Made by a program: the position numbers and the translations under genes
Shown: piece by piece, positions 31,420 through 40,900 of the stretch
How positions within the stretch are numbered: the stretch's first letter is position 1
Layout: every line of letters begins with the position of its first letter
From: Coprinus comatus
Taxonomy: Eukaryota; Basidiomycota; Agaricomycetes; Agaricales; Agaricaceae
Length of the DNA stretch: 64,000 nt
Assembly: GCA_034638255.1 (NCBI GenBank)
Contig: JAWPGT010000083.1
Location: 30,973-94,972, forward strand
Direction: 5' to 3'
The notes under the pieces: generated by a model
What the model was told of the DNA's origin: nothing
What the model saw: only the letters and a program-made list of their open reading frames with translations
Databases searched by the model: none

Positions 31420-34074
31420 TCAGAGTCTATGTCTCTCTTTATAACTTTTTAGGATTGCTCCTGAATTGGTAAGATTCGATTCAGGCTCCCAAGAATCTTC
31501 CGTAGAAGAGTATCCTTTCCAATGAACAAGATACCGTCTTGTCCTCGGGGTTCCTCGGTGGTTAAGGATATTTTCGACTTCGTATTCTTCTTCTCCATTT
31601 ACGATGTCTGGAGGTGGTGCTGTAAACATTTTGCCATATACGTCATTCTCTTTGACAGGAGTGAGGAGTTGGATATGGAATTTGTTGTGGATCCTCCACG
31701 TCATTGGTAACTCTAGCTCATAGGTGGTTGTTCCTATTTTGCGTAGAATTTTGAAGGGGCCTTCTCGGCGTTGTGCCATTTTCTTTGATTTGTATTTGAT
31801 TTGGAGATTTCTGTTATCGAGCCAGACCCGTTGTCCTGGTTCTAGGGTTGGTAATGGTCTGTTCGATCGAGCGGCCATAAGTTGACGCATATGTTCATGA
31901 GCTTCTTGAGCCTGTTCTCTTGTTTGTTTGAGGTACTCAAATCGGGATGAGATAGATGGGATGTTTGAGGGTTCTTCCGTAGTATGGAATGTTTTTGGTG
32001 CATAGCCATACATTAGTTCGAATGGGGTTTGAGTGCGACCAGCATGGGTACGGGAATTGTGTGTAAATTCGAGGATAGGCAGTGCTCGTGCCCAGGAGTT
32101 GGGATTTGCAGAGCAATAGATGGATAAGAATAGTTCGATCTCTTGATTGAATCTTTCGGTTGATCCGTCGGATTGAGGATGATAGGCAGTCGAGTATGCG
32201 GGTTCTATATTTAGTTTTGAATAGAATTCTTGCATTGACTTGGCGATGAATTGGGGTCCTCGATCTGAGATAACCTTTTCGGGAGTTCCGAATTTGGCGA
32301 ATAACCGTTCTATCAATAGCTCGGCTATGTCATCGGCTGTGGCTGTTTTCGCAGTAGGAATAATTAATATCCCCTTTGTAAGTCCATGGTCCACTATGGA
32401 CAATATAGAGTCATAGGGGCCGTCTGGAGGTAGATCCGTTATCATGTCCATGGAGATTTGGGTGAATGGACGGATGGAAGCGGGTCCTTTTATGGGTTGT
32501 AAAGGTGCTTTGAGTGGGTGGCGGTTGATCTTGTATTGTTGACAAGTTCCACAACCTTGAACGTAGTTGTGTACGAACGAGTTCATACCGGGCCAGTAAC
32601 AGTATTGCTTTAGTTTTCGTAAAGTTTCTGTAATTCCTGGATGTCCAGCGGTGATATGGTCGTGTACTCTTTGTAAGAGGGATCGTCTAAGAAGAAGATC
32701 ATCTGGGATGACAATCTTATTCTGGTAGCGGAGGAAACCATCGTCATCGATGACGTATGTTTCAGGAATAGATGAAGACCGTTGCTGAGTGACGTCTTTT
32801 ATTTTCTGACCGATGAGGTCATCAATAATGCAGAGTGACGTTTCTTGTAAGTCTGTGGAGAATAATGACGGGGGTAGTGCAGTTACGTCATGATTATCGT
32901 CTCCGATAGGTACGTGATCAGGTCTTCGGGATAGATGATCAGCGGGACCATTTTTCTTGCCGGGAATATGTCGGATTTCGATGTTGAATCTTTGCATATA
33001 CGCTGTCCATCGTGCTTGTCGTCGGTTGAGATCTTGAGGGTTTTTCCAACGTTTGAGGTTTTCGTGATCGGACCATACAATGGTTTTGTGTGGTGATCCT
33101 TCGAAGTAGTGTCTCCACTCTGTGAGTGCTCGAATTATTGCGAGAAATTCTTGCTCTGAGCAATGATAGTTTCGTTCGGCAGGATTGAAACTTCGGCTGT
33201 GATAAGCAACTGGGTGCTTGACTCCATTGGTGTCTCGTTGTAGTAGGACAGCTCCTGTTGCGTATAGAGATGCATCGCATTCTATTTCAAACGGTTTAGT
33301 TTGATCGGCAACTGTGAGGATGGGCTGTGTGAGAAATCGCGCTTTCAGATCTTCGAATGAAGACTGGCATTCGGATGTCCAATCGAATACTTTAGTATTA
33401 GACATAAGAGCGTTAAGCGGATGTGCGAGGTCGGAGTAGTTTCGAATGAATTTGCAGTAGAAGTTGCAAAATCCAATGAACTTGCGAACGTCTCGTACTG
33501 ATTTGGGTACGGGCCATTGTTGGATGCCTTGTAATTTTGCGGGGTCCATGGCGACGTTGTTGGGAGTGATGATTACACCGAGATACTCGAGGTGTTGTTT
33601 TTCGAATTCACATTTCTCTGTTTTGAGGAATAGATCGTTCTTTAGGAGGATTCGTAGTACTTCTTTAGTAATACGGCGAAGTTCCTCTTTTGTTTTGGCA
33701 TGAATGAGGATATCATCCATATAGACAATGACTTCTCCATCATCTATCAGCTTTCTAAACAATGAGTCCATCATTGCTTGGAAGGTAGCTGGCGAATTGC
33801 ACATTCCAAAGAACATGACTGTGGGTTCGAAAAGTCCTTTAGTTGTTTTAAAGGCTCCTTTCCATTGATCTCCATCTTTTATGCGGATATTGTTATATCC
33901 TAGACGAACATCAAGTTTTGTGAACCATTTCGAATCTCTCAATTTGTCGAGTATTGATGAGATGAGGGGAATGGGATATGCGTTTTTGATAGTGTGTTGA
34001 TTTAGATATCTGTAATCTTGACAGGGCCGTAGTTTTCCATCTTTCTTTCCTACAAAGAAGAAAGGGGAGGCCAT
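31420..34074 (-). CDS. pol: Pol of element B (RT-RNase H-integrase-chromodomain)
   Basis: 884 codons from MASPFFFVGKKDG, which is not the natural start. The frame continues upstream through KPYRLSPLEE to about 34260. Motifs: KLDVRLGYNNIRI, FFGMCNSPATFQAMM, VYMDDILIHAK (RT), IECDASLYATGAVL (RNase H), HDHITAGHPG...CGTCQQYK (integrase zinc finger), MDMITDLP, ISDRGPQFIAK, YHPQSDGSTERFNQ (D, D, E) and chromodomain YEVENIL...YLVHWKGYSSTEDSWEPE. No stop inside. The junction with the protease frame near 34250-34260 shows a one-base frame change, which would uncouple PR from RT unless it is a programmed shift. Confidence 0.95.
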   Translation of the reverse strand: MASPFFFVGKKDGKLRPCQDYRYLNQHTIKNAYPIPLISSILDKLRDSKWFTKLDVRLGYNNIRIKDGDQWKGAFKTTKGLFEPTVMFFGMCNSPATFQAMMDSLFRKLIDDGEVIVYMDDILIHAKTKEELRRITKEVLRILLKNDLFLKTEKCEFEKQHLEYLGVIITPNNVAMDPAKLQGIQQWPVPKSVRDVRKFIGFCNFYCKFIRNYSDLAHPLNALMSNTKVFDWTSECQSSFEDLKARFLTQPILTVADQTKPFEIECDASLYATGAVLLQRDTNGVKHPVAYHSRSFNPAERNYHCSEQEFLAIIRALTEWRHYFEGSPHKTIVWSDHENLKRWKNPQDLNRRQARWTAYMQRFNIEIRHIPGKKNGPADHLSRRPDHVPIGDDNHDVTALPPSLFSTDLQETSLCIIDDLIGQKIKDVTQQRSSSIPETYVIDDDGFLRYQNKIVIPDDLLLRRSLLQRVHDHITAGHPGITETLRKLKQYCYWPGMNSFVHNYVQGCGTCQQYKINRHPLKAPLQPIKGPASIRPFTQISMDMITDLPPDGPYDSILSIVDHGLTKGILIIPTAKTATADDIAELLIERLFAKFGTPEKVISDRGPQFIAKSMQEFYSKLNIEPAYSTAYHPQSDGSTERFNQEIELFLSIYCSANPNSWARALPILEFTHNSRTHAGRTQTPFELMYGYAPKTFHTTEEPSNIPSISSRFEYLKQTREQAQEAHEHMRQLMAARSNRPLPTLEPGQRVWLDNRNLQIKYKSKKMAQRREGPFKILRKIGTTTYELELPMTWRIHNKFHIQLLTPVKENDVYGKMFTAPPPDIVNGEEEYEVENILNHRGTPRTRRYLVHWKGYSSTEDSWEPESNLTNSGAILKSYKERHRL

Positions 34075-34145
34075 AGGTGATTTTGAAGGTCGAATGTAAC
34101 CTTTTTCAAGATTCTCTTTTAAGAAGGTGTCGAGTTCCTTCTCTT

Positions 34146-34910
34146 CTAGAGGTGATAACCGATATGGTTTAATTGAACGAGCTTCGAATGAATCTTCGAG
34201 TTCAATTTTATGATCCCAAGGTCGGGTTTGAGGAAAGCGTTCTGATGCTTTCTTGTCAAAGAGTTGTAGAATTCGGCGAACTCTTTAGGAACGACTTTCT
34301 TAGGGTCGTCTTGTTTCTTGTCACCAAATTGTTGAGCAATGGTGTTAGAGGATGATGTTTTGACATTGATTTCAACTGAGTCTTCCTCGTCGAGGCAGAT
34401 TTTGTTCAGTTGTGTGTCATCATCTGTAATGGTTTGAATTAGATCAAGGTATATCTCGTCGCTTGATTCTTCTTCTCTCCATTTGAGTAATCTGTCAGAC
34501 CAATTGATGTCTGGATTATTTTCCTGTAACCAGGGGAATCCTAAAATGATTCTAGGTTTTCCGAGACTGATTATTTTGGCTTCGATGGTTGTTTGTCGAC
34601 CATTAACTGTACAGTTCAATGGGGAATAGAATGAACAAACACCATTTTTGGTACCATCTGCATTGTAAGCAGTAATGGGTTTTAAGAGTTTCTTGACAGG
34701 CCATTGGTGTTGTTTTACCAAAGCTGGGTCAATGAAATTTCCTCCTGCTCCTGAGTCGATGAGGGCGAGGATATCCACGGTTTCTGAGTTGGCTACTGCA
34801 CTGGAAGTTTGTGTGGGGGCGTAGATAGAGTTGGATCCATTTCCTCCGAGTTGTACAGCGTTGAGTGGAAGAGGAATAGAATATGATGATGTAGATGGGG
34901 CAGTAGACAC
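34146..34910 (-). CDS. Protease region of element B
   Basis: 254 codons. Retropepsin motif ALIDSGAGGNFIDPALV (about 34745-34790), then VNGRQTTIEAKIISLGKPRIILGF, the usual second strand set, then NKMCLDEED-like acidic sequence. Near 34255 it leaves the frame that leads into reverse transcriptase (LTRKHQNAF in this frame, DKKASERFPQTRPWDHKIE in the other). Sits directly between gag and RT. Confidence 0.88.
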   Translation of the reverse strand: MSTAPSTSSYSIPLPLNAVQLGGNGSNSIYAPTQTSSAVANSETVDILALIDSGAGGNFIDPALVKQHQWPVKKLLKPITAYNADGTKNGVCSFYSPLNCTVNGRQTTIEAKIISLGKPRIILGFPWLQENNPDINWSDRLLKWREEESSDEIYLDLIQTITDDDTQLNKICLDEEDSVEINVKTSSSNTIAQQFGDKKQDDPKKVVPKEFAEFYNSLTRKHQNAFLKPDLGIIKLNSKIHSKLVQLNHIGYHL

Positions 34911-34945
34911 AGATGGAAGAGAGTTAGACGTGGTGGCTAATCTCT

Positions 34946-36106
34946 TTAAGCAAAATCCTTGATTTCGCTGTTGAAATCGTTGTTCATGTTATCTTGGGAG
35001 AAGTAATCGTAGACGTCTGCTACTTCTTCTTCAGGGGCGGTTTCAATGAGGTTGTTGATCTGGCGTCGTAGATGGGGGTTTCGATTTTTGGTCGGGGCCT
35101 TCCTCTGGTTGTACGCCTGGCGAGGGATTGACCTCGGGCGATTAGGTGATGGGCCAGTTCGTCGAGCTGGGCATCGGTTGGCGAAATGGCCTGGTTTCTT
35201 GCAGAGGAAACAGAGTCGATCTCTGAATAATTCCTTTTGTTCGCTTGTGAAGACTCTGTCGATGAATTGATTAAGGATTTCTCCGGGATCAATTTGAGAT
35301 GGCTGAGGGGCTTCTTCTTCAAAGTCCTCCTGTTCATCGTGTATGTTACAGAGTTCCTCTTCACCGTTGAGGCGAAGGTTATTGATTGCCTCTTCGATGT
35401 AGTCGACATCCATGGCGTACGGGTCTTTTGCGACCACGGGTGGTTGAATGTAACGCGGGATAGACTGCGGTTGACGAAAGTTTTGAGCCTGGCGATAGCG
35501 AGGGTTTTGACGTATTTGAGGGTTCCTTTGGGGATAGTGTGTCTGACGATAGTCTCGTTCAGACTGAAGTATGTGGCTGGCTGCGCGGGCAGCGCCTTTC
35601 CATGCTTCATAGGTATCGGCTGGCATGGCTCTGATGGCATACATTCCAATTGTGGGTTCAAGACCCATTTTGAAGAGATGGATTTTGAGTGTGTCTTGTG
35701 TGATTTGTGCTTCAAGTGCGAGGGATTCGAATTCTGCGATGTACTCGTGTACGTTGCGCATTCCTTGTTTAAACTTGGTAATCCGGGCCATGGCATCTGA
35801 GACATGGGTGGATGAGCGGAAGCTTGTGTCCAAGGCTTTGGTGAATGCTGTGAAGGTTCCCAAATTGTAGGTTGAAGTTTTGTCGTCGTATGCGCTTTCT
35901 GTGAAGGCATGTGCCCATGTGGCTGCCGGTCCAACCATAAGGGAAAGAGTGTATAGGATCTTTGTTTCGCTGTCATGGAATCGGGCTTGATCTGCTGCAT
36001 AGTAGATTCCAAGTCGTTGTTTCCAATGACTGTAGGATGCTGTGTCTCCAGCGAATGGTGGGGGAACTGGGAGTTTGAGTGCTGGGACTGTAGTTGTGGA
36101 GGGCAT
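34946..36106 (-). CDS. gag: Gag of element B
   Basis: 386 codons from the first ATG. The same frame stays open upstream to about 36610 with Ser/Gln/Pro-rich sequence, so the true start may lie further up or be non-AUG. Core: PPFAGDTASYSHWKQRL, WAHAFTESAYDD, FTAFTKALDTSFR, MRNVHEYIAEFESLALEAQ, the standard retrotransposon gag fold region. Then AMDVDYIEEAIN, an acidic stretch, and zinc knuckle CFLCKKPGHFANRC (CX2CX4HX4C) near 35195-35155. Basic C-terminus. Confidence 0.93.
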   Translation of the reverse strand: MPSTTTVPALKLPVPPPFAGDTASYSHWKQRLGIYYAADQARFHDSETKILYTLSLMVGPAATWAHAFTESAYDDKTSTYNLGTFTAFTKALDTSFRSSTHVSDAMARITKFKQGMRNVHEYIAEFESLALEAQITQDTLKIHLFKMGLEPTIGMYAIRAMPADTYEAWKGAARAASHILQSERDYRQTHYPQRNPQIRQNPRYRQAQNFRQPQSIPRYIQPPVVAKDPYAMDVDYIEEAINNLRLNGEEELCNIHDEQEDFEEEAPQPSQIDPGEILNQFIDRVFTSEQKELFRDRLCFLCKKPGHFANRCPARRTGPSPNRPRSIPRQAYNQRKAPTKNRNPHLRRQINNLIETAPEEEVADVYDYFSQDNMNNDFNSEIKDFA

Positions 36107-36613
36107 CGTTGGATTTGAGCTTGACGAGCTGTTTGTAGTAGGTGTGGAGGGATTTGGTGGAGCCGGGGGTAATGACGGAGTGTGTGGAGTTGTTGGGTTG
36201 GCGGGAGTTGGGATTGGTGTATGGACTCGAGACGGGATAGTAACTCTAGGTCTTTGAGGAGGGATTGGCGGGGGGTCGTTGTCTGAGTCGTCTTCTTCAG
36301 ATGAAGATTGTTGTTGTTTCTCTCTGTATTGCTGTTTTGAAGTTTCGCTAGATTGCGAACCTTGTCGTTGTATAGGACTAGGTTCTCCGAAAAGCTGAGA
36401 TTGGGGAGGTACTGGTGGTTGTGTATAAAATGACGAGGTGGAGCGTCCAGAGTCTTGTGAGGTAGAGGCTTGGATCGGTCCGGGGATGTGAACTGGGAAG
36501 GGTTCGGTGGAAGGGGTTTCTCGGTAACGAGATCTGCTTCGTTGAAGTTGTGACCTATCAAATTCCGGTTTAGGAACTGATGTTTGGCTGGTTCTTCGTT
36601 GTCGTGAAATGAT

Positions 36614-37164
36614 GATTCAGAGTTGGTGGTTGCCCAAGAATTGGTAGAGGTTTTTATAAAGGAGTGTGGGGGTGTAAGGAATGGATTGGGAATGGAAAAG
36701 GGAGAACTGCTGCCTAACAGCTTGATAATGCTCGCTTAGAGCTTTTACTGACTAACAGCTTGAGTGCTCGCTTAGAGCTTTTACTGACTTAACAGCTTGC
36801 GCTCGCTTAGAGCTTGACGGCCAGGGGGTCCTAATTAAAGGGGCCTGACTACGACTTACTAAATGCGTAGATTTCAGCGATGTACAAACCCACCGCGGTC
36901 CGGTTGGCTAGGATTTCAAACACCTAGACTTCCCACTTTGCTCCGGCGAAGGAGTATCACTTTGTGAGCTGCGACGCGTTATACCAGGGATTAGCGGGTA
37001 TAACGACTACCAGTATACCACTAAGAGGTACCGGTTAGACCAGAACAAGTAACGCCGTTTCAAGTTCCAAGATGACGGGAATCGATTGACTGCCGGGTTT
37101 CGACAATCCTCCGTTCGGTTCCAAGGGGGAGAGACCGGATAACCCTACCGGTCCAGTGAAAGGG
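36614..37164. other. Leader of element B, no gene seen
   Basis: Untranslated DNA between PBS and gag. It holds three near-identical copies of a ~45-base motif CTTAGAGCTTTTACTGACT / AACAGCTTG (36710-36810). Confidence 0.6.
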
Positions 37165-37176
37165 AAGCTTTAATCT
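37165..37176 (-). promoter_or_regulatory. Self-priming-type primer-binding site of element B
   Basis: On the minus strand AGATTAAAGCTT, two bases inside the 5' LTR. It is the exact complement of AAGCTTTAATCT at 37355-37344 in the LTR, which begins 35 bases downstream of TATAAATA (37390-37383). Confidence 0.72.
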
Positions 37177-37178
37177 AA

Positions 37179-37814
37179 TGTTATGACCACGAACCGTTAA
37201 GCTGAACACTCCTGGAACTTAAACGCTAGAGTGCAGTCGTGTAGGAACGTGCGATCAATAAACACTCTGCTGCAATCTCAAGGCCTTTCAACCTAGTGAC
37301 CGAGAGGTATGGAGACAGAGATGTATAAGGGCTACAACAGAAGAGATTAAAGCTTAGGGCTTTAATCGTCTAATACAGCGAGTATTTATACTATACTAGG
37401 AATGTACCTATTAATAGCTACTAACTACGTATGTCCCAAATACTCGTCATCGCTTTATAATCTACTCCATACACAATGCTAGAACTGTCAACAGGAGTAG
37501 GTGAGACATCGGGGTCGGGGACTATTTACTCCATATACAATGAAAGATTAGTCAACAGGAGTAAAATGACGAAACAGATAACTAATACTGGAGCTGGGGA
37601 AATGTATACTTCTAAGCATAAGTGGAGTCTCATACTTAGTTCGACGTTAGGTCATAACGATGTCATAGTGATGTCACTGTGATGTCACCGGGGAATGGTA
37701 TGTCAAGCGGAGTCGTCCATGGTGTCATCATTGGGAATGAGTTCGGGGAAGATGGCGAACAAGTCTTCCTCGGTGGTGGTGGTACGGGCCGGTGGTTTGG
37801 GTGGACTCGTAACA
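37179..37814 (-). repeat. 5' LTR of element B
   Basis: 636 bp, indistinguishable by eye from 29547-30182. TATAAATA on the minus strand at 37383-37390. Confidence 0.95.
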
Positions 37815-37819
37815 CCAAG

Positions 37820-39032
37820 GAGCCCAAAGTGGCTTCAAGTAAAATATCTTCTACAAGGAACTTCAAGTTCTCTCAAGGGCCAACCAAATATGTTCTGAGA
37901 ATTCTTATTCTTAGGCAGTATTACAGTAGAGAAATCAATAAATGCATTATTGCGCAACCAATACACCACATAGAGCTATATAACTAGTACCATTAGATAG
38001 GTATCGTAAGTGTGGTTCTGTAGAGCCTAAGAACGTGCCTAGAAGCCAAGAATTGAAAGTGTGACACCCTTAAGGAACATTCTGCATTTTGGACTTGACG
38101 AATTTTTGAAAATGGGTGATCATGTGACAGTGGGAACATGGACACATCACACCATGTTACTGCCTCTCCCCATCTCTTTCCATTCCCCTTGACGAAATGC
38201 TCAACCCCACACTTGTCACCTTGCTACTCAACTCCTGACTTCTATAGCCTGGCCCACCCCTCCCCTTAGCCACAACACATTCAACATCCACCCTATCACA
38301 CTCCTCCCTCTACCACCACCAGAGGTCAAGACTACTAACAACCTCAATTTCGCATCATATGTCACCTTTTTAGGCTTGTTAGAACCGCATTGAAGAGGCG
38401 AATGAATAGAGGGTAGAATGGCGCGAAACGGGGGAGTATTCATTGGTTAAAGGTGTGTTTTCTATTTTTTATACTATTCCTACATATTCTCCTTTAACAT
38501 ATCCATTTCTTCGCGTCCTAACGCGTTTTTAGGCTCTACAAAATGCCACAAATCACTGCTTTCCAATGCCACCAGCCTCGTACGATTTGGTGAAGAACTC
38601 GGCACACTGTGGTGATATCTTTATAATGTAAGTTGATTTTTTTTGATTTATAACTTTATTAATAATATTGTTCTACAGTTGCCTCACGTTTATTAGTAGT
38701 TTAGCTATTATATCATTACATTTGTATTAGATTAGAGTCACAATACACTTTTTTTAACTCTACTCCTCTCGAAAAAATGATTAAAATTATATTATATTAT
38801 AATATTATACTATTTCCAAGCTGCTAAATGTGTTCCCAAGTAGTCCTCAAGTATTTTCAAGCAGTCCCCAAGTATTTTCATGCTTCCTCAAGGTAGAGGG
38901 ACCTACTTATTGAGCTTGGAGCAGCTCTTCAAGTTGCTCCAAGGAGAATTCCAGATTTCCCCAAAACTTACTTGAAGCTACTTGTACTTCCTTGAAACCA
39001 CCTCCAAGGAAGCACAAGTACCTTCAAGGAAA
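37820..39032. other. Interior of TIR element D, no gene seen
   Basis: No long open frame. The last 230 bp are dense in CAAGTA/CCAAG words in both orientations, a possible subterminal repeat region. Confidence 0.55.
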
Positions 39033-39174
39033 TGCGCAAAATCCTGATGTATAAACTTGTATTCCAGCATTATATACACTCAGTTCCTTCTACTACAACA
39101 ACCACCTCACCCTCAGTAAGTGTTAGTCATACCTACCCATGCATACCACGCTATGCTCTTGTTTTAACACAAAT

Positions 39175-40055
39175 ATGGTGATGGTTTGCCCGGTTGCTTT
39201 GATCTCAAAAGGAAAGGGTGTTGATAGAATGGAGTATGGGAATGATCACGGAGGAAGAAAAAAGAGACAGACACCAATATTATCACGTTCGTCATCTTTC
39301 ATATTTCTCTCATGCCGACGCAGTTCTCGTTTTTTGTCAAAAGTTGAACCCGATAAAGATGAATCAGAATACGTCAGTGATGGTGAATCCGACTCAAATC
39401 AAAATACCAGGCTGGCTTGTGCAGGTCAGAAGAGACCCGCTCCTAAAAACTTTATCCGTACTGGTGATGCATCAACCTCAAAAATCAGAGGTGAAGAGTT
39501 TGTTACAGAAACCGATGTCAAAGTCATCGAATCTCGCAGAGCATGCAAACGAATTCGTAGCAACCTTCAACACAATACGCAAACTATTTCGACTTCTACT
39601 ACTCAAGGTCATCGAACTCGATCTACTACTACTCGAGGAACTCGGAAAACACCTGTCTGGTATTCGGCAAGGACGATTCAGCAAGCCCCTCTCAGGAATA
39701 TAAATGTTCAACCAACTACCAGTGGGAGCGCCGAAATAACTAATAACGATAGCACCAATTTTGATTCACAACCTTTGGAAACTTTACGAGCGATGGAATC
39801 CACTCTGAATTATATTCGCGAGTCTCTCGAGGTATACAAGGATACTTCAACTACTACTGATGTACTTGAATCTCCGTTTCTTGACCAAGGTGTTTTTAGT
39901 AGCTCTTCAGAGAATAGTCGTGATATGGGAGAAAATGAGTTTATTGGAATGGTTACGACGATGGAGGGCTTGGAATTGTTGGATTCCAGTTATCAGTGGG
40001 GGTTGGATGGTGATTAGTATATAGTAGTAGATGATGAGATCCTCGAGCGAAAGTA
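39175..40055 (+). pseudogene. Zn2Cys6-like family gene, copy 1, 3' part
   Basis: Continues the exon interrupted at 22908 (…HITTN, then MVMVCPVALISKGKGVDRMEYG). Features: a basic stretch GGRKKRQTPILSRSSS, an acidic stretch EPDKDESEYVSDGESDSNQN, QKRPAP, an Arg/Thr-rich segment, NINVQPTTSGSAEI, and a C-terminal heptad-like helix ETLRAMESTLNYIRESLEVYK. The frame stops at TAG 40015-40017, where the copy at 53270 has GAG. Codons downstream (YIVVDDEILERK, TAA at 40053-40055) still match. Exon 39175-40017 is otherwise intact. It looks like a nuclear protein with a dimerising helix. Function unknown. Confidence 0.65.
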
Positions 40056-40169
40056 ATGTGCATACGGACGAGAAAAAAGAAAAGAAATATGTCATGTATT
40101 TGTATTTTTGTCATTTTGTAATATTTGCATTCGAATCTCGAGATTCTTCCTGAACTGTGAATTTAATAT

Positions 40170-40900
40170 AGGCTCTATGATTGAGAGAATTTCAAGTTGG
40201 ACTTAATTCGATCTTTGATCCTCGGGATCCGGAAACCACTTCTTCTAAATCCACTACGCCCTCCAATTCTCTTAACGAAGAAAGTACCAACTACGATCCC
40301 TAGGCTCCATCATTAACTCCTCCACGTGAAGGTGTAGGTGATGAAGGTCGATTCAAATATTATCAGAATGAAGGATCTCTTCAGCTTAATCCAAACTCTG
40401 CTCGTTGCTCGCTTGATTTCTTTCCGCAACGACTTGTTACCAAAACTCGGTGTCTTTAATTATTAACTTGGGTGAACACAAGCGCTCCCTGCCCACTACT
40501 TATTCCGCCTCGACGTGTTGCATTTGTCTCGCTTCGTCTCATACGTATTCTCTGCATGAAACTCTATCCTGATTCCTGGCTTCAGCAAGAGATGGATTGG
40601 GCATATATGAGATATACATCGTGACGTTGAGAAACGTGGTGAATGGGGCGGGAAAAATAGAGGAAAATGTGGAGCATCCAATGACTCCTGGTACGTCACA
40701 CGCCTATCTTCTGTAATTGCCTATACGGATAATGTGCTGGGACTACACAAAGATATATCTGTAGTATTGTAAATATGATCTATACCAGAATGCTAATTTA
40801 TCCTTATGGTTATCGAAACGAAAATGACTTTCATACTACTGTTAATAAAGATTTGTACGTCTCTGAAACTATGCATACTCTTGATGCCATGCATGATATA
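40170..40900 (+). pseudogene. Second gene of the duplicated unit, degenerate
   Basis: Open pieces read FDPRDPETTSSKSTTPSNSL, FKYYQNEGSLQLNPNSARCS and RRVAFVSLRLIRILCMKLYP, separated by stops. The CATACGTATT...TCTGCATGA segment at about 40540 recurs at 49985, followed there by GACTTCACAAGAC-like sequence. So this piece is part of the duplicated unit downstream of the Zn2Cys6-like gene. No known domain. Confidence 0.4.

Larger units (their letters stand above)
29547..37814 (-). mobile_element. Ty3/gypsy chromovirus-type retrotransposon B, full length
   Basis: 8,268 bp with two 636-bp LTRs (29547-30182, 37179-37814) in which I see no differences, and perfect target duplication CCAAG (29542-29546, 37815-37819). 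The coding strand is minus, so the right LTR is 5'. Order: LTR, PBS, gag, protease, RT-RNase H-integrase-chromodomain, third ORF with zinc knuckles, PPT, LTR. It is the youngest layer of the nest. The solo B LTRs at 9486-18236 and 18860-19484 are older relatives. Confidence 0.96.
29426..39049. mobile_element. TIR element D, TA target, non-autonomous
   Basis: Ends CATCAGGATTTCGCACA (29426-29442) and the inverse of CATCAGGATTTTGCGCA (39033-39049), 15 of 17 matching. The TA dinucleotide is duplicated (29424-29425, 39050-39051), and removing the insert restores exactly the sequence of the other copia LTR. Without gypsy B the element is about 1.35 kb. Its interior (29443-29546 and 37820-39032) has no transposase. 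The right part is rich in AAGTA/CAAG motifs (38810-39030). The TA target points to the Tc1/mariner superfamily. Confidence 0.88.
22909..39169 (+). mobile_element. Ty1/copia retrotransposon C (with nested insertions)
   Basis: LTRs TGTTGAACTA...TTTTAACA, 220 bp on the left (22909-23128). The right LTR is split into 29324-29425 and 39050-39169 by element D. Target duplication CAAAT (22904-22908, 39170-39174) is perfect. It landed in an exon of the Zn2Cys6-like gene. A PPT-like TTCAGGGGAG precedes the 3' LTR. Inside are one gag-pol frame with two TGA codons and a solo LTR of a third family (28476-28822). Confidence 0.96.

Noticed and set aside
35020..36561. 513-codon minus-strand frame beside gag of element B
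   Set aside because: The neighbouring frame carries the gag core, AMDVD and the zinc knuckle, so this one is a stop-poor shadow.
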